A DNA stretch of 24,471 nucleotides from Candidatus Segatella caccae (GTDB taxonomy: Bacteria > Bacteroidota > Bacteroidia > Bacteroidales > Bacteroidaceae). Below, piece by piece: positions 6,953 to 14,560 of the stretch. The stretch is taken from assembly GCA_900556395.1 (NCBI GenBank), contig USOQ01000042.1, positions 1 through 24,471 on the forward strand, read 5' to 3'. The position numbers were made by a program, and so were the translations under genes. Numbering within the stretch: position 1 is the stretch's first letter; every line of letters begins with the position of its first letter. The notes beneath the pieces were generated by a model. The model searched no databases, was not told the DNA's origin, and was given only the letters and a program-made list of their open reading frames with translations.

Positions 6953-7699
6953 TTATGAAAGTATTTGAGTGAGGAAAACATCAGAGAAGAGAATCAGAAC
7001 ACTGGAATTGACAACGGCATCAGTAGAGGCTTTACCTACCTCGACAGAACCACCTTCTACGGTGTAACCAAAGTAGGAAGACACGCTGGAGATGATGAAT
7101 GCAAAGAAGAGACTCTTGACAATACTCATCCATACAAACCACTGATTGAAGGCATGTTGTAAACCTAATGTGAGGTCATCGGGTGCGAGGATATGGCCAA
7201 TGAACGCTGTTCCATACGCACCAATGATGCCCATGGCAGAACTAAAGATGACGAGGAACGGCATGATGGTTACCAGTCCTAAAATCTTAGGTAATACTAA
7301 ATAGCACGCAGAGTTGACACCCATGATGTCGAGGGCGTCTATCTGCTGGGTAACACGCATGGTGCCCAACTCAGAGGCAATGTTGGAACCAACCTTGCCA
7401 GCTAAAATTAAACACATGATACTGGATGAAAATTCCAACAACATGATTTCTCGTGTGGTGTAGCCCGATACCCAACGTGGCATCCAAGGGCTCTGGATGT
7501 TGAGCTTCATCTGTATGCAAATGACTGCACCGATGAAGAATGAAATCAGCAATACAATTCCAATGGAATCGACACCCAACTGAGACATTTCCTTTACATA
7601 TTGTTTGATAAACATACGCATGCGCTCTGGTCGTGAAAACGACCTGCCCATGAGGATGAGATATTTACCGAAGGTGGTAAGCCATTTTGATATCAACAT
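6953..7699 (-). CDS. mlaE: MlaE-like ABC permease (phospholipid transport)
   Basis: Integral membrane protein of 248 aa with an N-terminal amphipathic stretch and about five hydrophobic segments (for example 45-62, 88-106, 140-170, 190-208, 228-246). The family motif ASELGTMRVTQQIDALDIMG, the cytoplasmic loop that contacts the ATPase, is clear. It forms the membrane channel of the Mla transporter with MlaF. Start ATG 7699 lies 25 bases downstream of a minus-strand TAnnTTTG box. It is divergent from lptB, so opposing lipid pathways flank one regulatory region. Confidence 0.93.
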   Translation of the reverse strand: MLISKWLTTFGKYLILMGRSFSRPERMRMFIKQYVKEMSQLGVDSIGIVLLISFFIGAVICIQMKLNIQSPWMPRWVSGYTTREIMLLEFSSSIMCLILAGKVGSNIASELGTMRVTQQIDALDIMGVNSACYLVLPKILGLVTIMPFLVIFSSAMGIIGAYGTAFIGHILAPDDLTLGLQHAFNQWFVWMSIVKSLFFAFIISSVSSYFGYTVEGGSVEVGKASTDAVVNSSVLILFSDVFLTQILS

Positions 7700-7724
7700 G
7701 TCAATAATTCTTCTTTAGATGATG

Positions 7725-7732
7725 CAAAAGTA
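7725..7732 (-). promoter_or_regulatory. Bacteroidetes -7 box for mlaE-mlaF
   Basis: On the minus strand TACTTTTG matches TAnnTTTG and lies 25 bases before the mlaE start. An ATTG at 7758-7755 (minus strand) sits about 22 bases further upstream, close to the expected -33 position. Confidence 0.6.
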
Positions 7733-7806
7733 ACCAAAATCCTCTAAAAAACTGCAATATTCAGAATAGTTTTTGATTTTATAAGTGATATTTGCTCGTT
7801 TTTTAG

Positions 7807-7814
7807 TATTTTTG
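7807..7814 (+). promoter_or_regulatory. Bacteroidetes -7 box for lptB
   Basis: TATTTTTG matches TAnnTTTG and continues CACC, the usual TTTGCA extension. It lies 49 bases before the lptB start. No convincing -33 box is at the expected distance; TTTG at 7791-7794 is too close. Confidence 0.55.
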
Positions 7815-7863
7815 CACCAAAAATGGGGAGAAAGGTATCTCTCCACTCTTAAATATCGTATAT

Positions 7864-8661
7864 ATGATGGACGAAATTAAAAACTCTACACCTGTAGAAA
7901 CAGATCAGCATATGGTTTTGCGAACCGAGGGGTTGGTAAAGCGCTATGGCAAAAGAACGGTTGCTAATGGCGTTACCATCAATGTAAAGCAAGGTGAAAT
8001 TGTAGGTTTGCTTGGTCCTAATGGAGCAGGTAAGACCACTTCTTTCTATATGACGACAGGATTGGTTGTCCCTAATGCAGGCCACGTGTATCTGGATGAT
8101 CAGGATATTACAAATTATCCTGTATATAAGCGTGCTCGTGCGGGAATAGGCTATCTACCCCAGGAGGCCAGTGTCTTTCGTAAGATGAGTGTGGAGGATA
8201 ATATCCTGTCTGTCTTGGAGATGACAGGCAAGCCACGCGCATATCAGATGGAAAAGTTGGAGAGCTTGATTAATGATTTCGACCTTCAGAAGGTGCGCAA
8301 GAACTTGGGTGACCAATTGTCGGGCGGTGAACGTCGAAGAACCGAAATAGCTCGCTGTTTGGCTAACGATCCTAAGTTTATCATGCTTGATGAACCTTTT
8401 GCTGGTGTCGACCCTATTCAGGTGGAGGAGATACAACATATCGTGTGGCGACTAAAATATCGTAATATCGGTATTCTTATCACCGACCATAATGTGGATG
8501 AAACTTTGGCTATTACCGATCGAGCTTATTTGCTCTTTGAAGGTCGTATCTTGTTCCAGGGTTCGCCAGAAGAACTTGCGGAAAATAAAATCGTAAAAGA
8601 GAAATATCTCACTACAGGATTTGTACTCAGAAAGAAAGATTTCCAACTCTCGGTAGAGTAA
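7864..8661 (+). CDS. lptB: LptB-like ATPase of the LPS export system
   Basis: ATPase of 265 aa that powers extraction of lipopolysaccharide from the inner membrane through LptFG. Motifs: Walker A GPNGAGKT (51-58), Q-loop Gln100, signature LSGGERRR (152-159), Walker B MLDEP (174-178), H-loop His209. The segment IGYLPQEASVFRKMSV (95-110) is a close match to the LptB-specific Q-loop region, which separates it from other ABC ATPases. The N-terminus is about 15 residues longer than E. coli LptB. Start may be ATG 7864 or the adjoining ATG 7867. LptF, LptG and LptC are not in the window; an OstA-like protein is encoded at 18968. Confidence 0.93.
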   Translation: MMDEIKNSTPVETDQHMVLRTEGLVKRYGKRTVANGVTINVKQGEIVGLLGPNGAGKTTSFYMTTGLVVPNAGHVYLDDQDITNYPVYKRARAGIGYLPQEASVFRKMSVEDNILSVLEMTGKPRAYQMEKLESLINDFDLQKVRKNLGDQLSGGERRRTEIARCLANDPKFIMLDEPFAGVDPIQVEEIQHIVWRLKYRNIGILITDHNVDETLAITDRAYLLFEGRILFQGSPEELAENKIVKEKYLTTGFVLRKKDFQLSVE

Positions 8662-8742
8662 AAATGTGCTCGTAAAGGCTAATGAGATGGTTAAAAAAAC
8701 AAATTTTTCTATTATATATTAGGTATATTCAACAAATATGAG

Positions 8743-8750
8743 TAATTTTG
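8743..8750 (+). promoter_or_regulatory. Bacteroidetes -7 box for tig
   Basis: TAATTTTG matches TAnnTTTG and is followed by CAAG. It lies 56 bases before the tig start. TTAG at 8719-8722 is a partial -33 box with a 20-base spacer. Confidence 0.65.
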
Positions 8751-8806
8751 CAAGCCAATGTGGACAAAATAGAAAATAATTAATCATATAAAAACTAAAC
8801 ACCAAG

Positions 8807-10165
8807 ATGAAAATTTCATTTGAAAATCCTGACAAGATCAATGGTCTTTTGACTATTGTTGTCGAAGAAGAGGATTACAAGAATGATGTCGAGAAGACAT
8901 TGAAGGATTATCGTAAAAAGGCTAATGTTCCTGGATTCCGTCCTGGTCAGGCTCCAATGGGAATGATCAAGCGTCAGTTTGGTCCTTCTGTTAAGATGGA
9001 TGCTGTGAATAAGTTGATAGGTCAGCAGATTTACAAGTACGTTCAGGACAATAAGATTCAGATGCTCGGTGAGCCTCTCACATCAGAGAAGCAGGCTCCT
9101 GTAGATATAGAGAAGGATGGTCCTTACACCTTTATGTTTGATATCGCCATAGCACCTGAGATGAAGGTTTCGTTGACAGGTCGCGATAAGGTGGATTACT
9201 ACAAAATCGTAGTTGACGACAAGACTATCGATCAGCAGGTAGAAATGTTGGCTTCTCGTGCAGGTAGCTATGAGAAGGCAGAAAACTATGAGGGCAATGA
9301 TATGCTCAAGGGCGATCTGCGTGAGCTCGACGAGAATGGTAACACCAAGGAAGGTGGTATCACTGTTGAGAGTGCAGTCTTGATGCCAAGCTATATCAAG
9401 GTAGACGAGCAGAAGAACTTGTTTGAGGGTGCTAAGTTGGGTGATATCATCACTTTCAATCCTCGCAAGGCTTATCCTGACAATGACACAGAGTTGTCTC
9501 AGCTCTTGAAGATTGAGCGTGATGCTGCCAAGGATATGGTTTCTGACTTTAGCTATCAGATTACAGAGATTCAGCGCTTTAAGAAGCATGAGGTGAATGA
9601 GGAACTCTTCAAGCAGGTGTTTGGCGAGGATACCGACGTGAAGGACGAGGCTGCTTTCCGTGCAAAGATAGCAGAGGGTCTGAATGCACAGCTCGTAAAT
9701 GACTCTGACTATAAGTTCTTGCTCGACGTTCGTGCTCATTGCGAAAAGAAGGTTGGTAAGTTGGAGTATCCTGATGCCTTGCTGAAGCGTATCATGTTGG
9801 CAAACAACAAGGATAAGGGTGAGAAGTTCGTAGAGGATAACTACGAGCAGAGCATCAAGGAATTGAACTGGCATCTTATCAAGGAGCAGCTCGTTAGTGC
9901 TCAGGATATTAAGGTTGATGACAATGATATCAAGGAGACTGCCAAGGAGGCTGCACGTGCGCAGTTTGCTCAGTATGGTATGACTAATATCCCTGAGGAG
10001 TACATTGACAACTATGCTAATGAGATCATCAAGAAGGGTGACAGCACAGATGCACTTGTAGACCGCTCAATCGATCGTAAGTTGGCTGCAGTTCTCAAGG
10101 GTGTAGTTAAACTCAACGAAAAGGAAGTTTCCGTAGAGGATTTCAATAAGATGATGCAAGGCTAA
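8807..10165 (+). CDS. tig: Trigger factor, ribosome-associated chaperone
   Basis: Chaperone of 452 aa that meets nascent chains at the ribosome exit tunnel. The ribosome-binding loop is present as GFRPGQAP (43-50) in the N-terminal domain. Residues about 150-260 occupy the place of the FKBP-type PPIase domain but lack the usual GQGRMIPGFEDGL-like active-site stretch, so prolyl isomerase activity is doubtful. Residues 260-452 form the long helical C-terminal chaperone domain. It is a single gene with its own -7 box at 8743; clpP and clpX follow, the same order as in many bacteria. Its many GAG, AAG and GGT codons suggest strong expression. Confidence 0.94.
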   Translation: MKISFENPDKINGLLTIVVEEEDYKNDVEKTLKDYRKKANVPGFRPGQAPMGMIKRQFGPSVKMDAVNKLIGQQIYKYVQDNKIQMLGEPLTSEKQAPVDIEKDGPYTFMFDIAIAPEMKVSLTGRDKVDYYKIVVDDKTIDQQVEMLASRAGSYEKAENYEGNDMLKGDLRELDENGNTKEGGITVESAVLMPSYIKVDEQKNLFEGAKLGDIITFNPRKAYPDNDTELSQLLKIERDAAKDMVSDFSYQITEIQRFKKHEVNEELFKQVFGEDTDVKDEAAFRAKIAEGLNAQLVNDSDYKFLLDVRAHCEKKVGKLEYPDALLKRIMLANNKDKGEKFVEDNYEQSIKELNWHLIKEQLVSAQDIKVDDNDIKETAKEAARAQFAQYGMTNIPEEYIDNYANEIIKKGDSTDALVDRSIDRKLAAVLKGVVKLNEKEVSVEDFNKMMQG

Positions 10166-10197
10166 TATTTTTTGAAAAAAAACTTCAAATAAATAAC

Positions 10198-10260
10198 GAG
10201 GTTATCGACTTTTTTTATTATCTTTGTTCCACGGAACGAGAAATAGAGGTCGATAACCTC
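10198..10260 (+). promoter_or_regulatory. Perfect 12-bp inverted repeat enclosing the clpP promoter
   Basis: GAGGTTATCGAC (10198-10209) and GTCGATAACCTC (10249-10260) are perfect inverted copies 39 bases apart. Between them lie the -7 box TATCTTTG and a smaller palindrome GTTCC-AC-GGAAC (10226-10237). A T-rich run, TCTTTTTGTC, follows the right arm. RNA reading through from tig would hold both arms and could fold into a terminator-like stem; RNA begun at the internal promoter would hold only the right arm. Confidence 0.7.
10219..10226 (+). promoter_or_regulatory. Bacteroidetes -7 box for clpP-clpX
   Basis: TATCTTTG matches TAnnTTTG and lies 71 bases before the clpP start, within the loop of the 12-bp inverted repeat. 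No TTTG stands at the -33 position. Confidence 0.6.
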
Positions 10261-10297
10261 TCTTTTTGTCTTATATAGAAAAGAAAAAACTGAAAAT

Positions 10298-10975
10298 ATG
10301 AACGATTTTAGAAAGTATGCCACACGGCATTTAGGTATGAGCGGCATGGTGCTTGATGATGTAATAAAGGCTCAGGCTCGCTATATGAATCCTTACATCT
10401 TGGAGGAGCGTCAGTTGAATGTAACACAGATGGACGTGTTCTCTCGCTTGATGATGGATCGTGTCATCTTCTTGGGTACTGAAATAGATGATTACACTGC
10501 TAACACCTTGCAAGCTCAGTTGCTTTACTTGGATTCTGTAGATAGTGGCAAGGATATTTCTATTTATATTAATAGCCCTGGTGGCAGTGTTACCGCAGGT
10601 CTTGGTATCTACGACACCATGCAGTTTATTACCAGTGATGTTTCTACAATCTGTACTGGTATGGCAGCATCTATGGGTGCTGTTCTCTTGGTGGCAGGTC
10701 AGGAAGGTAAGCGCTCTGCTCTGCCTCATAGTCGCGTGATGATCCATCAGCCTCTTGGCGGTGTGCAGGGTCAGGCTTCGGATATCGAAATCGAGGCTAA
10801 GGAGATTCAAAAGTTCAAGAAAGAACTTTATACCATCATTTCTAATCATTCACACACACCCTATGAGAAAGTGTGGGCTGATAGTGACCGTAATTATTGG
10901 ATGACGGCAGAAGAAGCTAAAGAATATGGTATGATTGATGCAGTATTGACCCGTAAAAAAGGAGTTGAAGAATAA
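10298..10975 (+). CDS. clpP: ClpP protease subunit with Asn in place of the catalytic Asp
   Basis: Serine protease of 225 aa that forms the degradation chamber of ClpXP. Ser125 (GMAASMGA) and His150 (VMIHQPLGG) are at the canonical 25-residue spacing. The third triad residue, Asp 49 residues after the His in E. coli ClpP (DTERDRF), aligns here without gaps with Asn199 in DSDRNYWM (codon AAT at 10892-10894). The rest of the fold is conserved: INSPGGSV, HQPLGG and the AEEAKEYGMID motif. The N-terminal part is about 15 residues longer than in E. coli, possibly a propeptide. It overlaps clpX by one base (TAATG), so the pair is coupled. Whether an Asn triad is active cannot be judged here; a ClpP1 of Listeria monocytogenes with Asn at this site is known. 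Confidence 0.96.
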   Translation: MNDFRKYATRHLGMSGMVLDDVIKAQARYMNPYILEERQLNVTQMDVFSRLMMDRVIFLGTEIDDYTANTLQAQLLYLDSVDSGKDISIYINSPGGSVTAGLGIYDTMQFITSDVSTICTGMAASMGAVLLVAGQEGKRSALPHSRVMIHQPLGGVQGQASDIEIEAKEIQKFKKELYTIISNHSHTPYEKVWADSDRNYWMTAEEAKEYGMIDAVLTRKKGVEE

Positions 10976-12204
10976 TGCCAAAGAAAGAATGTAGCTTCTG
11001 CGGAAGAAGCGAAAGCGAAGTGAGATTATTGGTGACAGGTATCAAAGGCTATATCTGCGAGGCTTGTGTAAAACAGGCTTATGATATAGTGATGTCTACA
11101 GGACTTCTTGCTGATCAGAAGAGCGGTAAGTTCAAATTGAAGAAAGTTCCTAAGCCATTAGATATCAAAAAATATCTTGATCAGTATATCATTGGTCAGG
11201 ATGGTGCTAAGCGTTCTCTTGCAGTAGCAGTATACAATCACTATAAGCGTTTGCAGCAGAAAGTCGATGATGGTGGTGTGGAAATCGAAAAGAGCAACAT
11301 CATCATGGTGGGTAGTACTGGTACAGGAAAAACTCTTTTGGCTCGCACGATAGCTAAGATGTTGGATGTGCCTTTCACCATTGTTGATGCAACCGTATTT
11401 ACTGAGGCTGGCTATGTGGGTGAAGATGTGGAAAGCATCTTGAGTAGACTGCTTCAGGTGGCAGATTATGACGTAGCTGCTGCAGAAAGAGGTATTGTAT
11501 TTATTGACGAGATTGATAAGATAGCTCGCAAGAGTGATAATCCTTCTATTACGCGTGATGTTAGTGGTGAGGGCGTTCAGCAAGGTTTGCTCAAGTTATT
11601 GGAAGGTACTATTGTGAATGTTCCACCAAAGGGTGGTCGCAAGCATCCTGATCAGGAATATATTCATGTGGATACAAAGAACATCTTGTTTGTCTGTGGT
11701 GGTGCTTTTGACGGTATTGAGCGAAAGATAGCGCAGCGTCTTAATACACATGTTGTAGGTTTCAACTCGGTAAATAACGTCAGCAAGATAGATAAGGATG
11801 ACTTGATGAAATATATCCTTCCTCAGGATTTGAAGTCGTTTGGCTTGATTCCCGAAATTATCGGTCGTTTGCCTGTTCTTACTTATCTGAATCCTTTAGA
11901 TCGAGATGCGTTGAGCAAGATATTGGTAGAACCTAAGAATTCTATCATTAAGCAATATGTCAAGTTGCTGGAGATGGATGGAATCAAATTGGAATTTGAT
12001 AAGGATGCTCTCGATTATATAGTAGACAAGGCTGTGGAATATAAACTCGGAGCCAGAGGCTTGCGCTCCATAGTAGAAGCGGTCATGATGGATGCTATGT
12101 TTGATGTGCCCTCTCAGAAAATTACTTCTTTTGAGGTGACATTGGATTATGCTAAACAGCAGTTGGAGAAAACCAATTTGCAGCAACAGATGAGAACTGC
12201 TTAA
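10975..12204 (+). CDS. clpX: ClpX, ATP-dependent unfoldase of ClpXP
   Basis: AAA+ unfoldase of 409 aa. The N-terminal zinc domain has Cys6, Cys9, Cys28 and Cys31 for substrate and adaptor binding. Then come Walker A GSTGTGKT (113-120), pore loop GYVG (146-149), Walker B IVFIDEID (174-181), the RKSDNPSITRDVSGEGVQQ segment, and the ClpP-docking loop seen here as VGF (261-263) rather than IGF. It feeds unfolded proteins to ClpP, whose gene overlaps its start. A 75-base gap with no terminator that I can see separates it from recQ. Confidence 0.97.
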   Translation: MPKKECSFCGRSESEVRLLVTGIKGYICEACVKQAYDIVMSTGLLADQKSGKFKLKKVPKPLDIKKYLDQYIIGQDGAKRSLAVAVYNHYKRLQQKVDDGGVEIEKSNIIMVGSTGTGKTLLARTIAKMLDVPFTIVDATVFTEAGYVGEDVESILSRLLQVADYDVAAAERGIVFIDEIDKIARKSDNPSITRDVSGEGVQQGLLKLLEGTIVNVPPKGGRKHPDQEYIHVDTKNILFVCGGAFDGIERKIAQRLNTHVVGFNSVNNVSKIDKDDLMKYILPQDLKSFGLIPEIIGRLPVLTYLNPLDRDALSKILVEPKNSIIKQYVKLLEMDGIKLEFDKDALDYIVDKAVEYKLGARGLRSIVEAVMMDAMFDVPSQKITSFEVTLDYAKQQLEKTNLQQQMRTA

Positions 12205-12279
12205 GAGTGGCGAGATACAACGTGTGCTCAAATATTTTTCCGATACGGATATACTAATATATATATTAAATAGGTGGAT

Positions 12280-14457
12280 ATGACGGAACAGATGAATCTA
12301 ACAGAACAGTTGAAACATTATTTTGGTTTTGACTCGTTTAAGGGTGACCAGGAGTCGATTATAAAAAATCTGATGAGTGGTAATGATACATTTGTGTTGA
12401 TGCCTACAGGTGGAGGAAAGAGTTTGTGCTATCAGTTACCTTCCTTAATTATGGAAGGTACTGCTATCGTTGTTTCGCCTTTGATTGCCTTGATGAAGAA
12501 TCAAGTGGATGTTATCAATGGTCTTAGTGAAGAAGATGGGGTGGCACACTATCTCAATTCTTCTCTGAATAAGTCGGCTATCGAAAAAGTAAAAAGCGAT
12601 ATCTTGTCAGGCAAGACGAAGTTACTCTATGTGGCTCCTGAGTCTTTGACCAAGGAAGATAATGTAGATTTTTTGAAAATCGTTAAGATTTCGTTCTACG
12701 CCATTGATGAGGCTCACTGTATATCAGAATGGGGACATGACTTCCGTCCTGAGTATCGTCGTATCCGTCCTATTATTAATGAAATAGGTAATGCGCCTGT
12801 GATAGCCCTCACCGCCACGGCGACGGACAAGGTAAGAACGGATATCAAGAAAAGTTTAGGTATCTTGGATGCCAAGGAATTTAAAAGTTCGTTTAATCGC
12901 CCTAATCTGTATTATGAGGTACGTCCTAAAACGCAAGATATAGATAAGCAGATTATCATGTTTATCCGTCAACATGCAGGAAAGAGTGGAATCATCTACT
13001 GTCTTTCGAGAAAGAAAGTGGAAGAGTTGGCTGAGGTGCTGAAAGCTAATGATATCAAGGCTGCACCTTATCATGCAGGTTTGGATTCTGCTACTCGTTC
13101 GCAGACACAAGATGATTTCTTGATGGAACGAATTGATGTTATTGTGGCTACCATAGCTTTTGGAATGGGTATTGACAAACCTGATGTGCGCTTTGTTATT
13201 CATTATGACATCCCTAAGAGTTTGGAGGGCTATTATCAAGAAACTGGTCGCGCTGGTCGTGATGGTGGTGAGGGCATGTGTATTGCCTTCTATGCTCGAA
13301 AAGACTTAAAGAAATTAGAGAAGTTTATGGAGAATAAACCGGTGGCTGAGCAAGACATCGGTAGACAATTGTTACAGGAAACAGCTGCTTATGCAGAGTC
13401 TTCTGTATGCCGCCGCAAAATGTTGCTTCATTATTTCGGTGAAGACTATAATGAGGAAAATTGTCATAATTGCGATAACTGTCTGCATCCTACTACAAAG
13501 ATAGAAGCTAAGGATGCTTTGCTGGTTATATTGCAAGCGGTAGCTGCCGTCAAGGAGAATTTCAGACAGGAATATATCGTTGATTTTGTAAAGGGAAGGG
13601 CTACTGATGATATTGTATCGCATAAGCATAACGAACTTGACGCTTTCGGGGCTGGTGAAGATATGGATGTTAAGTTGTGGAATCCTGTTATCCGACAAGC
13701 ATTGATTGCTGGCTATCTGAAGAAAGATGTTGAGAACTATGGTTTGCTGAAATTGACAGCAGCCGGTAAACGTTTCATCAAAAATCCAGAGTCGTTTATG
13801 ATTGTGGAGGACAAAGTGTTCAAGGATGATTACGGATTGGAGACGCATAGTGTTGGCAGCGAAGCTCTCGACCCAGAACTATTCGCCATGCTTAAGGATT
13901 TGCGCTTAGATATGTCTAAGAAGCATCATCTACCTCCGTATGTCGTGTTCCAAGATGTTTCCTTGGAACAAATGGCTACGATGTATCCTGTTGACTTGCA
14001 AGAATTGCAGAATATACAGGGCGTTGGTGCTGGTAAGGCTAAAAGATACGGTAAGGAGTTTTGTGAACTGATCAAGAAATATTGTGAGGAAAACGAAATA
14101 GAACGCCCTGAAGAATTGCGCGTTCGTACTGTGGCAAAAAAATCTATGTTGAAGGTGAGCATCATCCAGAGTATAGATCGCCAGATAGCTCTTGATGATC
14201 TTGCTGAGGCCAAAGGGCTCGATTTTAATGTCCTTTTGGATGAAATCGAAGCTATCGTATATAGTGGAACGAAACTTAATATCGATTATTTCATAGAAGA
14301 TGTTATCGACGATGAGCATGTTGATGATATCTATGACTATTTCATGGAGAGCGATACAGATGATTTGGATGCTGCTCAAAATGAATTGGGTGAGGACTAT
14401 TCCGAAGATGAAATAAGGTTGGTAAGAATAAAGTTCTTGTCAGAACAAGCCAACTAA
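12280..14457 (+). CDS. recQ: ATP-dependent DNA helicase RecQ with C-terminal extension
   Basis: 3'-5' DNA helicase of about 725 aa used in recombination and fork repair. Motifs: Walker A PTGGGKS (42-48), DEAH (143-146), TATAT (178-182), and motif VI GRAGRDG (323-329). The zinc site has Cys377, Cys395, Cys398 and Cys401, followed by the RQC winged helix. An HRDC domain (about 530-605) shows LPPYVVFQDVSL and the helix-hairpin-helix-like IQGVGAGKAKRYG. Residues 610-725 are an extra acidic tail, absent from the ~610-aa E. coli enzyme, with a helix-turn-helix-like part and many Asp and Glu. The start is ATG 12280; a GTG at 12274 is in frame just after a TAG stop and would add two residues. Confidence 0.95.
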   Translation: MTEQMNLTEQLKHYFGFDSFKGDQESIIKNLMSGNDTFVLMPTGGGKSLCYQLPSLIMEGTAIVVSPLIALMKNQVDVINGLSEEDGVAHYLNSSLNKSAIEKVKSDILSGKTKLLYVAPESLTKEDNVDFLKIVKISFYAIDEAHCISEWGHDFRPEYRRIRPIINEIGNAPVIALTATATDKVRTDIKKSLGILDAKEFKSSFNRPNLYYEVRPKTQDIDKQIIMFIRQHAGKSGIIYCLSRKKVEELAEVLKANDIKAAPYHAGLDSATRSQTQDDFLMERIDVIVATIAFGMGIDKPDVRFVIHYDIPKSLEGYYQETGRAGRDGGEGMCIAFYARKDLKKLEKFMENKPVAEQDIGRQLLQETAAYAESSVCRRKMLLHYFGEDYNEENCHNCDNCLHPTTKIEAKDALLVILQAVAAVKENFRQEYIVDFVKGRATDDIVSHKHNELDAFGAGEDMDVKLWNPVIRQALIAGYLKKDVENYGLLKLTAAGKRFIKNPESFMIVEDKVFKDDYGLETHSVGSEALDPELFAMLKDLRLDMSKKHHLPPYVVFQDVSLEQMATMYPVDLQELQNIQGVGAGKAKRYGKEFCELIKKYCEENEIERPEELRVRTVAKKSMLKVSIIQSIDRQIALDDLAEAKGLDFNVLLDEIEAIVYSGTKLNIDYFIEDVIDDEHVDDIYDYFMESDTDDLDAAQNELGEDYSEDEIRLVRIKFLSEQAN

Positions 14458-14524
14458 TCACGTTAAATAGCATTAATAAGGAGTGAAATTCGTGAAAAAT
14501 GGGCAAAATATGAAATATTATTGC

Positions 14525-14532
14525 TAAATTTG
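14525..14532 (+). promoter_or_regulatory. Bacteroidetes -7 box for guaB
   Basis: TAAATTTG matches TAnnTTTG and continues CACG. It lies 28 bases before the guaB start. No -33 TTTG is at the usual spacing. Confidence 0.65.
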
Positions 14533-14560
14533 CACGCAATAAATTTTTAAAGGTTACAAT

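Noticed and set aside
9083..9874. Minus-strand open frame (263 codons) opposite tig
   Set aside because: Antisense to the trigger factor gene; Leu-rich shadow composition and no signal, motif or promoter.
14458..14496. TCACG and CGTGA arms as a recQ terminator
   Set aside because: Only 5 bp with a long loop and no T-run; not supportable.
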